Assembly: GCA_945643635.1 (NCBI GenBank)
Contig: CALZFC010000267.1
Coordinates: forward strand, 558,001 to 622,000
DNA length: 64,000 bases
Source: Allodiplogaster sudhausi
Taxonomy: Eukaryota > Nematoda > Chromadorea > Rhabditida > Diplogasteridae
Direction of reading: 5' to 3'
Part shown: one piece after another, positions 48,601-58,535 of the stretch
Layout of the letters: every line of letters starts with the position of its first letter
Numbering within the stretch: the first letter of the stretch is position 1
The notes under the pieces: model-generated
Seen by the model: the letters and a program-made list of their open reading frames with translations, nothing else
Told to the model about the DNA's origin: nothing
The model's database searches: none
Made by a program: the position numbers and the translations under genes

Positions 48601-51600
48601 GGAATCGAACCCCCGTCGAATGCTTGGAAGGCATCCATGCTGACCATTACTGCGTTCGGGGGGAATCGAACCCCCGTCGAATGCTTGGAAGGCATCCATG
48701 CTGACCATTACACCACGAACGCACGTTTTAGATTCCTAAAGCGATAATTAAATATGGTCACTTGAATAAAATCAAGAAAACTTACTGCGTTCGGGGGGAA
48801 TCGAACCCCCGTCGAATGCTTGGAAGGCATACCTGCTGACCATTACACCACGAACGCTCGTTTTAGATTCCTAAAGCGATAATTAAATATGGTCACTTGA
48901 ATAAAATCAAGAAAACTTACTGCGTTCGGGGAGAATCGAACCCCCGTCGAATGCTTGGAAGGCATCCATGCTGACCATTACTGCGTTCGGGGGGAATCGA
49001 ACCCCCGTCGAATGCTTGGAAGGCATCCATGCTGACCATTACACCACGAACGCACGTTTTAGATTCCTAAAGCGATAATTAAATATGGTCACTTGAATAA
49101 AATCAAGAAAACTTACTGCGTTCGGGGGGAATCGAACCCCCGTCGAATGCTTGGAAGGCATACCTGCTGACCATTACACCACGAACGCTCGTTTTAGATT
49201 CCTAAAGCGATAATTAAATATGGTCACTTGAATAAAATCAAGAAAACTTACTGCGTTCGGGGAGAATCGAACCCCCGTCGAATGCTTGGAAGGCATCCAT
49301 GCTGACCATTACTGCGTTCGGGGGGAATCGAAACCCCGTCGAATGCTTGGAAGGCATCCATGCTGACCATTACACCACGAACGCACGTTTTAGATTCCTA
49401 AAGCGATAATTAAATATGGTCACTTGAATAAAATCAAGAAAACTTACTGCGTTCGGGGGGAATCGAACCCCCGTCGAATGCTTGGAATGCATACCTGCTG
49501 ACCATTACACCACGAACGCTCGTTTTAGATTCCTAAAGCGATAATTAAATATGGTCACTTGAATAAAATCAAGAAAACTTACTGCGTTCGGGGAGAATCG
49601 AACTCCCGTCGAATGCTTGGAAGGCATCCATGCTGACCATTACTGCGTTCGGGGGGAATCGAACCCCCGTCGAATGCTTGGAAGGCATCCATGCTGACCA
49701 TTACACCACGAACGCACGTTTTAGATTCCTAAAGCGATAATTAAATATGGTCACTTGAATAAAATCAAGAAAACTTACTGCGTTCGGGGGGAATCGAACC
49801 CCCGTCGAATGCTTGGAATGCATACCTGCTGACCATTACACCACGAACGCTCGTTTTAGATTCCTAAAGCGATAATTAAATATGGTCACTTGAATAAAAT
49901 CAAGAAAACTTACTGCGTTCGGGGAGAATCGAACTCCCGTCGAATGCTTGGAAGGCATCCATGCTGACCATTACACCACGAACGCATGCTGTTTCTCTGA
50001 GGAGAGTGGCTTGGAAAGGGCGAGCATGCCTAAAACTGGAATTCGTATGAGACATGCAGCCTCCATGGACTTTGTGAGAGATCTGTGCACCACTTTGTTC
50101 GCGCACTTTCACCTATAGCTACTGAAAGTGAACGATTTTCTGCAGTTCACTGAAATTCAAAAATTAAATTGGCGGTAAATTAAAAAAAAATTGACTGACT
50201 CAATTTTCAGGCGTCGTACGTCAAGGCAATTGACGTCTGGATGGGCACATGCATGGCGTTCGTCTTCTCGGCCATGATCGAGTTCACTGTCGTCAATTAC
50301 TGCACGAGGTATCGGAGACTAGCAATTGGGATTGGTGAATAAAAGAGAATTGAGATTGGTGTAAAAGTAGTCAATATTTAGTCTAAAAACACTCTATTCT
50401 TCTTTCGTTTATAGAAGGAAACCTCGACGGAAGAAGCCAGTGGCTGGGCTCGCAGATCAGGTGCAGAGTCTCGTCAAGAACTATCGTGAGGAACGGCAGG
50501 TTAGAAAATGAAGCATAAAAAAATTATTATAAAAATATCACTAGATATTGACGCAAACATATTTATTCATTGCTGTCATTGCTAAAAAAAATAATTTATG
50601 CAACCGTAGCTCTACTATTTAATGTCAGGCCCATGCAACATGCTTTCACTGCTTCTCGGTAAGTTCAAGCAAAAAAAAAACACATTGTGCACAGAAAATA
50701 CATAAATACATAGGTACACTTGCAATTTGTGCACATCTTCAAATCCCTAGCACATAAAAAAAGAATTCACATGTTTTCGTGATCTAGCATAGGCAATTGA
50801 CACATTTTCTATGTACTGCTGACCACTTGCATTCACAGCCGTTGTTTCCGTAAATCACACTGTTCACATGCGAATTATTTACGTGCGCATTTTGTTTACG
50901 GAAAATAAAGGAGAACAATCACCGAAAAGTAATATAGGCAATCTCATTCTCACGTTTCCGCGAAGATAGCAGCCCTCGCAATTGAGAAATCGTGAAATCT
51001 CACAAATTTTTTTTCTCGGTGAACGCTCTCCTTTAACCCGTTCGTTGCTAAAAGAACCGGGCTATCATCATCTCTCCCAACGTTGGCGGTCGCATGCAAA
51101 AGTGACAAAATTCACTCGTTCTTTGGAGGGCAATTTGTCTATATGACTTTTTATTACCCCTGCAGCGAATTGACTACACTCTATTCTTTTCTGCTTAGAA
51201 TGCACATAATGTATAATGGTTTAATATCAAGAAAATACACCTCCATTCACCTTTCAATTTCCTCATATTATCAGGCTGCCGGAAACTGCTACGAGGTCTC
51301 GTTGTGCACGACGAATGCTTCGGAACAGGCGCTCATCGAGAAGAAGCAAATTAGGCAGGTTTTAATTACGATAAATCATTCATTTTAATGATATTCTTAT
51401 TTTAATAACGTACTTTTTTTAAGGCATTGAATCTAATGATACATGCCATTTATAATTCATCGCAATTAATTTTTAATTATTCTATCAAAGAACATCAAAG
51501 GAGTTCGAATCTCAACCGTTGTCTGTTCAAATTTTATGACCATTGTATCTCTCTACACATCAGCCCTTGTCTCAGGCAAAAAGGCGCGAATTCAAACATG

Positions 51601-52119
51601 AGTTTTTGGCTCATTTCAGGGAGTTCCACCAGACGCCGCCGGTCTACCTCTCCAATCGCTTAATGCCACTGCCGTCCTTCAAGCGCAAGAGCATCGAGGA
51701 AAAGTGGGCGAGACGAGAAAAGTCAACAGAAATGCTAAGAGAATATTATAAAAAGATATACTGTATTTTTTTTTCTAAAACAACTTCGTGCACAACTTTC
51801 GATGTCTAATTTAAACGAAAATAATATTTGAAAATTATGCTTGTACACAGAGAGAACAAAAATATGCGTTGATGGTATTTGATACATAAAGTTCGGATTG
51901 TCCATACTTTCACCTCGACGGGAATAGTATATCCCGTACTTACCCCCTTGAAGGATTACGCGTGTCGAGGCGAATCGCAAGTTTGCGCAAATGATTGATC
52001 GCCGCTCTCGCTTCTACTTCCCGCTCGCATTCGTGCTCTTCAACGTTGCCTATTGGATCTACTATTTGTATTACGCACCACGGAATGCGCCCGTCGAATC
52101 GGAGGATTATTTACTTTGA
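38836..52119 (+). CDS. Cys-loop ligand-gated ion channel subunit, anion type
   Basis: Fifteen exons give about 517 residues: 38836-38992, 42594-42657, 44497-44632, 44920-45003, 46411-46547, 46727-46809, 46918-47052, 47325-47416, 48434-48556, 50211-50308, 50415-50499, 50629-50658, 51275-51358 (or 51354), 51620 (or 51624)-51703, 51954-52119. Phases agree. There is an N-terminal signal peptide (MAAERLRLAMAALSLTVATA). The ligand-binding domain has WHPDLYFANARTAEF (loop A) and the Cys-loop CMQNLARYPLDSQRC (exact C-x13-C). M1 starts at SYVPTALIVVISW; M2 is AVPGRVSLAITTLLTLATQS; M3 is SYVKAIDVWMGTCMAFVFSA; M4 is YFPLAFVLFNVAYWIYYLYY. The Pro-x-Arg before M2 instead of a glutamate marks anion (chloride) selectivity in this family; PGR replaces the more usual PAR. 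The M3-M4 loop is cysteine-rich (TCFHCF, encoded by a 30-nt microexon). Ligand unknown; an acetylcholine-, glutamate- or amine-gated nematode LGC type is likely. Intron 9 starts with GC and holds the tRNA array. Confidence 0.88.
41160..41297. repeat. Long (GA)n tract in channel intron 1
   Basis: Near-pure GA repeat of ~138 bp. Related tracts in the same gene: 40220-40360, 43690-43722, 43960-44003 and 45551-45650 (GA), and 42263-42310, 46290-46400 and 47870-47946 (CT). The window has dozens of such tracts, usually intronic. Confidence 0.9.
48590..48650 (-). tRNA. tRNA-Gly(TCC) fragment 1 (5' end missing)
   Basis: The T-arm, variable region, anticodon arm and part of the D-arm match the full genes, but the last 11 bp of the plus strand (ACCACGAACGC), i.e. 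the 5' acceptor strand, is replaced by the next gene. Not functional. Confidence 0.85.
48651..48722 (-). tRNA. tRNA-Gly(TCC) 2
   Basis: 72 nt: acceptor GCGTTCG/CGAACGC, D-arm with AATGGTCAGCAT, anticodon loop CTTCCAA (TCC, reading GGA), T-loop TTCGATT with a 5-bp G/C stem, discriminator A. All stems pair. Confidence 0.93.
48786..48857 (-). tRNA. tRNA-Gly(TCC) 3
   Basis: Complete cloverleaf. It differs from copy 2 at the D-arm/anticodon junction (AGCAGGTATGC instead of AGCATGGATGC); loop CTTCCAA. Confidence 0.9.
48921..48981 (-). tRNA. tRNA-Gly(TCC) fragment 4 (5' end missing)
   Basis: Truncated like fragment 1. The T-stem has one changed strand only (GGGAG against CCCCC), giving a mismatch. 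Not functional. Confidence 0.85.
48982..49053 (-). tRNA. tRNA-Gly(TCC) 5
   Basis: Complete and identical to copy 2. Confidence 0.93.
49117..49188 (-). tRNA. tRNA-Gly(TCC) 6
   Basis: Complete and identical to copy 3. Confidence 0.9.
49252..49312 (-). tRNA. tRNA-Gly(TCC) fragment 7 (5' end missing)
   Basis: Truncated like fragment 1, with the T-stem mismatch of fragment 4. Confidence 0.85.
49313..49384 (-). tRNA. tRNA-Gly(TCC) 8, T-stem variant
   Basis: Full length, but the T-stem carries a C-to-A change on the plus strand (CGAAACCCC), which leaves a mismatch. Function is less certain. Confidence 0.85.
49448..49519 (-). tRNA. tRNA-Gly(TCC) 9
   Basis: Copy 3 type, with position 32 changed (loop ATTCCAA). 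The anticodon TCC is unchanged. Confidence 0.88.
49583..49643 (-). tRNA. tRNA-Gly(TCC) fragment 10 (5' end missing)
   Basis: Truncated like fragment 1, but the T-stem is re-paired (GGGAG with CTCCC). Confidence 0.85.
49644..49715 (-). tRNA. tRNA-Gly(TCC) 11
   Basis: Complete and identical to copy 2. Confidence 0.93.
49779..49850 (-). tRNA. tRNA-Gly(TCC) 12
   Basis: Complete and identical to copy 9 (loop ATTCCAA). Confidence 0.88.
49914..49985 (-). tRNA. tRNA-Gly(TCC) 13
   Basis: A complete gene of the type from which fragments 1, 4, 7 and 10 were cut. T-stem GGGAG/CTCCC fully paired; loop CTTCCAA. It ends the array; unrelated intron follows. Confidence 0.92.
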
Positions 52120-53280
52120 GAAATTAAGAGAAATTGTTTTTTAAAAAATGAATAATTGTGTATAAATTATGTGTTTTTGTCATGTTTTTTTTAACGATTT
52201 ACCGCATAAGCACTTTTAATAAAACACCACCTTAAAATTAGGTCAGTCTTCATCGTCTATCTATCGGTGCGACATATTGCTGTTCTTTTGCTGATTTATA
52301 TTCTTTTTATTTCAACATATTGTTCTACTTATAATTTGAATTAATCTCGCGGTGCTCTCAGCATGGTGCAACCTTGTGAAATGTACGGGTTTTCTCTTGG
52401 TACTTGTATTTGAATATCATCTGAACACTCTGTTTGTTTGTTTGTTTTTCTATTCACAATTGCACATTTAACCGACGAATCCATGTCAAATCGCCGACTG
52501 CTTCTGAATAAAAGTGCATAAAGATGCTCTAACTGTAATCTAGCAATGTAGACAACCACATTGTTTTACAGGAACAGATTTTATCTTATTCTAATCATTC
52601 CTAAATTCTTCATGCAACTATTTTCACGTCTAATAAAAGATTCAGCTAAACAATAAAAATTTTTTTCTTGTCGCCATTCATTTCTACTGTGCGAGACAGT
52701 ACAAAATTTCATGCAATTCCGCATAACTACAAAGTAAAACAAAAGATATAGAAAAGATGAACGTGTCTCCGATAAAGGCATCGAATTGCTTGAACTCCTT
52801 TTGACTGCTGCAACTCCTTTCGCTGCGGGACCTCTTGAATGATGCGAGTGAGACGCGCTCCCAAAAAGCGGCGCAACCTGAAGAGATGTCAAGGAATATG
52901 TAATTAACGGGGGGGCACGCTCTTGCTTTCTTCGAGCACAGAACAAGATGAAAACGACCTTGCCTGCATAATTACAGAGGATGCGGTGCGCCGTATTTTG
53001 CATGAAGTGCGCGGCAATTCGGAAACGGCTCTGAAATCGTGATGAAGTAGGGAGTGTGACTGATGTAGTACATAGATCACGGAGAGAGAGACATAAAGTA
53101 GAAAGAGAAGCCATAAATAGAGTCAGTGGATGGGAGAGAGAAAGAGTGAGAGAGTGAGTGAGAGTGAGGGGGTGAGAGGGGGAAGAAGAAGAGGTGCTGC
53201 ATGTGGCGTAGTCTAGTAATACGAAAAGAACTCTCGCTAGAGGCAAGCTCTACAGAGTGCAAGAAGAGTGCACGCTCTGT
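52120..53280. other. Intergenic region between channel and collagen genes
   Basis: AATAAA at 52218-52223 probably serves the channel mRNA. The rest has no recognised exon; it includes a GA-rich stretch at 53085-53170. Confidence 0.5.
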
Positions 53281-53290
53281 AGTATGGCAT

Positions 53291-53297
53291 TATAAAA
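53291..53297 (+). promoter_or_regulatory. Possible TATA box of the collagen gene
   Basis: TATAAAA in CATTATAAAACGC, about 300 bp before the collagen ATG. A T-rich acceptor (TTTTTTTTTAG at about 53552-53562) nearer the ATG suggests a 5'UTR intron or leader trans-splicing. Confidence 0.35.
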
Positions 53298-53602
53298 CGC
53301 AAGTCAGCACCAGCTGGGCTTGGAGAAGAAGCTCTGCCAGTGCCTACTCTGCCCTATACTTTTGCCGTTAGATGCTATTCTATATTTTCTTTAAGTAATA
53401 CATTTCCTTTTTTGTCTATTTATGATATTGCGTTGCCGACTAACCATGAGTAAATTATATAGTCTTGTACGTGTGCATTCAAGTGAGTTTCAAAAAAAGA
53501 AGCTTATTCTCACTTTGTTTCTTCACTTTGCTTTAATGCTCACTGCTGCATTTTTTTTTAGCCAACTTTCCTTCTTCCGAGGCAGCTTCGTCGATCCAAG
53601 TG

Positions 53603-54910
53603 ATGACCTCTGAATCCGTCATCGCCGAGTCCATTTCGCTCTGCGCTGCTGTCGCCGTGCTTCTCTCGCTCGGCAGCGTCTTCTGCCTCGTCGCTGAGCT
53701 CAACGCATTCTACGCTCATGCTGTTGTGGATCTAGCAGAGTTCAAGGTCAGAGAGAGAGAGAGGGAGAGAGAGAGCGAGAAAGAGAGGAGAGGGAGGAGA
53801 AAATGAGAGCAAATAGTGATAGCGAAAGAAAAAGTTGCAGTCGCTTTCAGGTAATTCCTTATTTTTCAAGAAATTCATTTCAATCGGGCAAATCTACAAA
53901 CTACATATCGAAAATGGATCTTTAAAAAATTATGATGCATATTAATTTATTCATAGAACATACAATAAGTTAGTTTTTTAGGTGAGAGCACAAATGCGTA
54001 CATATATTATGAATATATTATGAAAATTGACATTTATGTATATACATATGTATGTAGCTGCCATTAGTGATCATATTCTGGTTAGACAACGGCCGACGAA
54101 GCGTGGAGCGGCATGGTGCTGGTGACGCGGGCGCCAGGCAGCCTTTCTTCTTCTGACTCAAACATTATCGGGCGCAGTTCAGCGCGCTTCGCACGCGCTG
54201 CCGACGCGTGCGCGTGCGCCGCCATGGCTGCCGGTTGTCCGCCGGGCCAGCCTGGTCCCGCGGGCTCTTCTGGCTTGCCCGGTGTGGACGGCGCGTCGGG
54301 CGGTGACGGAAAGCGTGGCACGTCCGCCTCCGATATGTACAGCAGCATGAGCAGCAGCGAGTGCATTCAGTGCCCCGAAGGACCTCCGGGTCCCGCTGGG
54401 CCACCTGGCGGTCCCGGACCTGCGGGAATGCCAGGAAATGCAGGCGCTCCTGGGACGCCCCGTTCTGGCGGGCTGCCGGGTGCCCCCGGACCGGCTGGGG
54501 ATGCCGGTACTCCCGGATCGGATGGAGTGCCTGGAATGCCGGGCAATCCCGGCGCACCAGCCACTCGACCACGCAACCTTCCCGGAGCGCCTGGACCTAT
54601 TGGCCCGCCCGGACCAGCTGGTGCTATGGGTGAGCGAGGCCGTGATGCGGCACTGAGAGCCGCGGGGCCGGCTGGCCCGGCTGGCCCGGCCGGAATGCCC
54701 GGAGCCCCGGGCGCACCAGGTGCGCCCGGCTCCGCTGGTCCCGCCGGCACAACGGGCTCTGATGCTGAGTACTGCCCATGCCCTCATCGAAGCGGTGCAG
54801 GTGAGGTGTCAATTGAGGAGGCCGCGCCCGTCCAAGTGACCGCCGCGTCCCTCTCAAAGGCGATCGGTCAAGGCGACTACAGAAGAGTGCTACGGCACAA
54901 GGCGGCTTAG
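53603..54910 (+). CDS. Cuticle collagen
   Basis: Two exons, 53603-53746 and 54086-54910, join in phase 0 to about 322 residues. Exon 1 holds the short N-terminus and a hydrophobic anchor or signal (SISLCAAVAVLLSLGSVFCL), as in nematode cuticle collagens. Next come TTADEAW and an R-rich segment (GRSSARFARA) that may be the processing site. Gly-X-Y blocks follow, interrupted by cysteine pairs (ACACAAMAAGC, CIQC, YCPCP) placed like the inter-block cysteines used for disulfide links. Pro-rich runs such as GPPGPAGPPGGPGPAGMPG are typical. The C-terminal tail after the last block is long (about 40 residues, SIEEAAPVQVTAASLSKAIG, ending RHKAA). ATG chosen because the preceding in-frame GTG is not a start in nematodes. 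A relative's 3' end lies at 62397-62578. Poly(A) signal at about 55108-55113. Confidence 0.92.
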
Positions 54911-55668
54911 AAAGAGACAGAGACGATATTCAGTTTTAATCATTTATTTATTCATTTATCTGCTTTTATCGAAAATGTGCTCCAGTATGCTGTGATAACA
55001 TATCTCTTATTTAATTTGTATTTTTAACTTCTGTCTACGGTCAGATATATATGTACATACGTTTAACCAATAGTGCTAGAGCATGTTTTTTTCCCTTTCA
55101 TGAGACTAATAAAAGTTGTTTTTTAAACGTTAATTGTCATTAGTTTATGCGTCTGGATGCAACTTGAAGCCATGGAGTTCAAAAAGGGTATGATTAAGAA
55201 GAGAAATAAATATGTATATGTATTGAGGCATTGAGACAGACAGATTAAAGTGGAATACTGACAATTTTATGTACAAATTTTCGCTTGTTCAACTTAAAAC
55301 TTTTGTGAAATAACTGCTCATAAATAGTATTTTGATAGAGAGAAAGTAAAGTCCAATATGCAAAATTTTTGCTATAAATTGAGCTTATTAAACATACATA
55401 AAATGTTGGATCTGAACCATTTGTGGAATATTTTAAATTTTATGTTGAACTAAAATAACCGGTATTTACATATGTACATACACTTGTTGCTCTCGCTCTT
55501 CTTTTCGCGAGAAGAGAAGAACGAGAGTTGAGTCATCTGGAATGAAACATACAGGGAACGCGGGTGAATCATTTGCATTTTGTTTTGTTTGTCGGCGATA
55601 CTATGCAACACTAAAGTAGTGATTACATATTCAAGGCATTACGTTCTGCCGGCAACCAAGGCTCCACG
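54911..55668. other. Intergenic region between collagen and endonuclease genes
   Basis: Contains AATAAA at 55108-55113. About 54911-55230 is similar to the flank after the collagen fragment (62579-62840). Nothing else recognised. Confidence 0.5.
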
Positions 55669-57285
55669 ATGCCCCCCAAGAAGCAGGAAAAGGTATGAAA
55701 TATTTGCCTACATTTTTGGCTCTATTATATGCATGCATTTGTCCATCTTTAGTCGTCGAAAGTGGTGAGAAAGCTCACAATACAATTCGAAGCGTTAACA
55801 ACGGGAAAACATGAGAAAATCGGCGACATCCGCTGCGTCCTCCTCAATGCACAAAGCATACTTAAGGACAGGTGCTATCACGGAAAACAAGCATTTAGCT
55901 ACGGTTTAGCTGTAAAGAAGCAACGCTTTTTCTCTTCCATACAATTCTTTCATCCTCATCTCACCCTTTGTACCCCTTTCTCTTTCTATACCTTTTAAGA
56001 CGTTTTGGCGTACAAATTCTTTGTATAGATATTTAATATAGCGACCGCCGTGAAGTGAAACTGGCAGCTCTCGCGAACCTCGCGAAAACACACGAAGTTA
56101 TCATCATGACGGAGACATGGCTCAAGGTTCCTTTTTTATTGTTCAATCAAACATGGTGGCTGTAAATTATTGATCTATTATCGCCTACCAAATCTAAACG
56201 AGAAAATTGCTTAGCCGGACAGCGACACCTCAGAACTTAGCGCTGCCCTTCCCGGCTTTAAAATTATCCAGTGTGATCGTCCTTAAGACCATCAGACGAT
56301 CACACTGGATAATTTTGGGCGGCGGAGTTGCAATCGCTGTCAAGGTTTCATCGAACTTTCTTTTGGTCTACCACACAGTATATAATATCTCTATCCTTGA
56401 GTTTAACTGCTGTTTTAAGCTCCTTTTAGGCCGCATTTCCGTTTCAGGAAGAACACGTCACATACTTGAGGTTCCGCTTCTCCAGGGAAACCTCGCTTCC
56501 TTATGAGCTCATTGGGTTGACGCTTATAAAGAGAGGCATGCAAGCCAAGTTGCTCGCTATCTACAGAGCTTCGCCATCGTGTCAGTTGTGGGAATTTCAT
56601 AAAGTGACATAAAAGGAGAACCACATTGAGAGGCATCGAGAGGAAAGACGTAGGAAAGAAGAGAGAGCTAACATTATTTATAGCCACTAACGAAACTCTC
56701 CATTCTTTGGAGCTCATGGATGAGCCGATTATGGAAGCCTACAAGGAATTCGTCCGCCACCGCCCCGAATTGCCGATAGTCTGGGCCGGCGACTTCAACC
56801 TGAGCGGCCTCTACTTTGATAATGGAGCGGCAATGTTCAGACCGCCTGGCAACCGCATTCGATCTGAAATTTTTGAGCCATTCGTCACGGTTAGAGAGTG
56901 AACACAACCCACGCTCGTGCTGCTTTGTAGACAATAATATTCTTTAGCTCTGTTGTGTAGAAGGTGACACCAACGAACAACATTTAACTCACTGATTTGT
57001 TCAATAGAGTGGCGAGCTGAAGCATGCGGTCACCCGCGCAACCTTTCGCAACCCGAGCAACCCAGCCAACACAACCCATCTGGACCTCGTCATGCACAGC
57101 AAGCCGGATGGCGTGCACACAGTCGAGGTTAGTTGATTATTGTCTGAGTGCAAGGAATTTGTTTGAAACTCCTGTTTGGCAGAGATTTGCAAGGTATCTA
57201 CCTCTTTTCTTCCATCTTGCAGTACAGCGACAACAACGTCTTCTCTGATCACTCGGTCATCCACTTTACTATTGCGACGCAGTAG
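55669..57285 (+). CDS. Spliced LINE-type endonuclease-domain gene, damaged
   Basis: Eight exons: 55669-55692 (MPPKKQEK), 55753-55871 (IRCVLLNAQSILKDR), 56042-56126 (LAKTHEVIIMTETWLK), 56215-56344, about 56430-56610 (LPYELIGLTLI..AKLLAIYRA), 56684-56889 (ELPIVWAGDFNLSG), 57008-57127 (NTTHLDLVMHSKPD) and 57223-57285 (FSDHSVIHFTIATQ, TAG). The N-A-Q, TETWL, GGGVAIAVK, GDFNL, LDLV and SDHS series is that of the endonuclease/exonuclease/phosphatase domain of non-LTR retrotransposons. No reverse transcriptase follows, and the domain is cut by ordinary introns with consensus sites. A 22-bp palindrome in exon 4 (56260-56316) adds a stop (CDRP*) and shifts the frame before GGGVAIAVK. The 5' end of exon 6 is also not in simple phase. 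Either a former host gene now broken, or a retrotransposon-derived gene; both are inference. Confidence 0.6.
56260..56316. repeat. 22-bp perfect inverted repeat in the endonuclease exon
   Basis: AAAATTATCCAGTGTGATCG plus TC at 56260-56281 is followed after 13 bp by its exact reverse complement at 56295-56316. The hairpin holds a stop and a frameshift. Confidence 0.95.
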
Positions 57286-58535
57286 AAGGCAAAGGTGAAC
57301 TGCGGAAAATAAGCGCCGATTAACTCGAACCAATTTCCATATCCTCTTGCGAAAACGATTGCAGACGTGCCTTTAGTGTAACGACAACGATTAAAAATTT
57401 ACGTTAAGTATTTATCGCGTATTGACTGTGAAGAAAGCGACTCTATTCATGACTCTATATCCCACATCTGAAAAAATGGATGTGTGGGACACTTGAATAG
57501 GGTCACGAAAGATTGATTGAAAAATGATATTCCAACACGAATAAGCTGCCCATTGTATGATATATCACTATCACATAGTTACTTGCGATAAGGGCTTCCC
57601 TCCCTTGCCTTCTGTTACTGATAGGTTGAATAATTGGCGCTACGAGCTGGATCTGGGGTATCTCGCGGTTCACGGCAGAATGGGGTGGAGATCAAGAGTA
57701 AAATGACATATAAGAATCATTCTAAAAAGCAAAAATAGATGAAATATGTGCAAACAAATAAGTGTGCAATGTAATTATTAAAAAAGAAATCGTCAAATGA
57801 CGATTCGGTTCCGTCGCTCACATAAAAATACAACTAGAAATGAGCGCAGCATGACTCAGCTTGACAATTATGTATATAACTGTTATGCTTTAAAACTAGG
57901 CATATAACCAGTCTCACGAGTCCGAAAGAAAGTTCGCGTGTCGAGGAGAGCAGAGATAAGCAATCGACAACAAGTGGAAATGCCCATGGAAAGATCCTTT
58001 TAAACGATTTTCTCAACCTCAAATTTTACTTATCATGTTTTACAAGTGCAACGAATTAATTTGAGATCGAAGTTAAAAAAAATAAATATTTCTATACAAG
58101 ACAAAAATCCGTGAAAAATTAATTAATTGTGAAAGTTATTATTATTGAAATCTATTCATTTATTTAGAACAGTGAACTTTGCAAATATAAAAATTTTGGA
58201 ACTTTGATCTTTGTTCTGCGTTCTTGAGAATTTAATCAGAGTCTAGCTAATCAATTTACTGGACCATATCGGAAGTGTAAAATTTCTTGATCGGAAACTC
58301 ACCAAGACTACCCATAAACTGACAATGAGAGTGAGTCATTCAACTATATTTGTTTAAATTGTAATGGCAGAATAGTGCAATTATAACCAAATGAAATGGA
58401 ACAATAAAAAGTCATCATCCGAGGTCGCAAGGAATTCAAAATTGGTTGTGTATTCAGCAATTGATTGGTACTTTGAGAACTCCCAACTTTCAAGCAAGTA
58501 ATACAAAATCTACTAAAATGGCAAGAGTCGAGTAT
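57286..58535. other. Intergenic region with an MSP-promoter-like remnant
   Basis: 58160-58293 resembles 59240-59370 in the MSP promoter region in the same orientation: GAACTTTGCA, AACTTTGATCTTTGTTC, GGAA-TGTAAAATTTC. No MSP coding sequence follows it on the plus strand. Otherwise AT-rich and without genes. Confidence 0.5.

Larger units (their letters stand above)
48590..49985 (-). repeat. 331-bp periodic tRNA-Gly array in a channel intron
   Basis: Starts of equivalent units fall at 48590, 48921, 49252, 49583 and 49914, exactly 331 bp apart. Each period holds a 61-bp 3' tRNA fragment fused to a complete tRNA gene, a spacer (GTTTTAGATTCCTAAAGCG and on), and a second full tRNA gene. The last period has only one complete gene. 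All are antisense to the channel gene. Confidence 0.95.

Noticed and set aside
48590..49985. CRISPR-like array (regular period, conserved units)
   Set aside because: The repeated unit is a tRNA-Gly cloverleaf with a degenerate fragment, the spacers are identical rather than unique, and the host is a eukaryote.
54165..54787. Long antisense and alternate frames over the collagen exon
   Set aside because: Gly-X-Y codon bias (GGN-CCN) opens all frames; only the plus frame gives collagen repeats with conserved cysteines.
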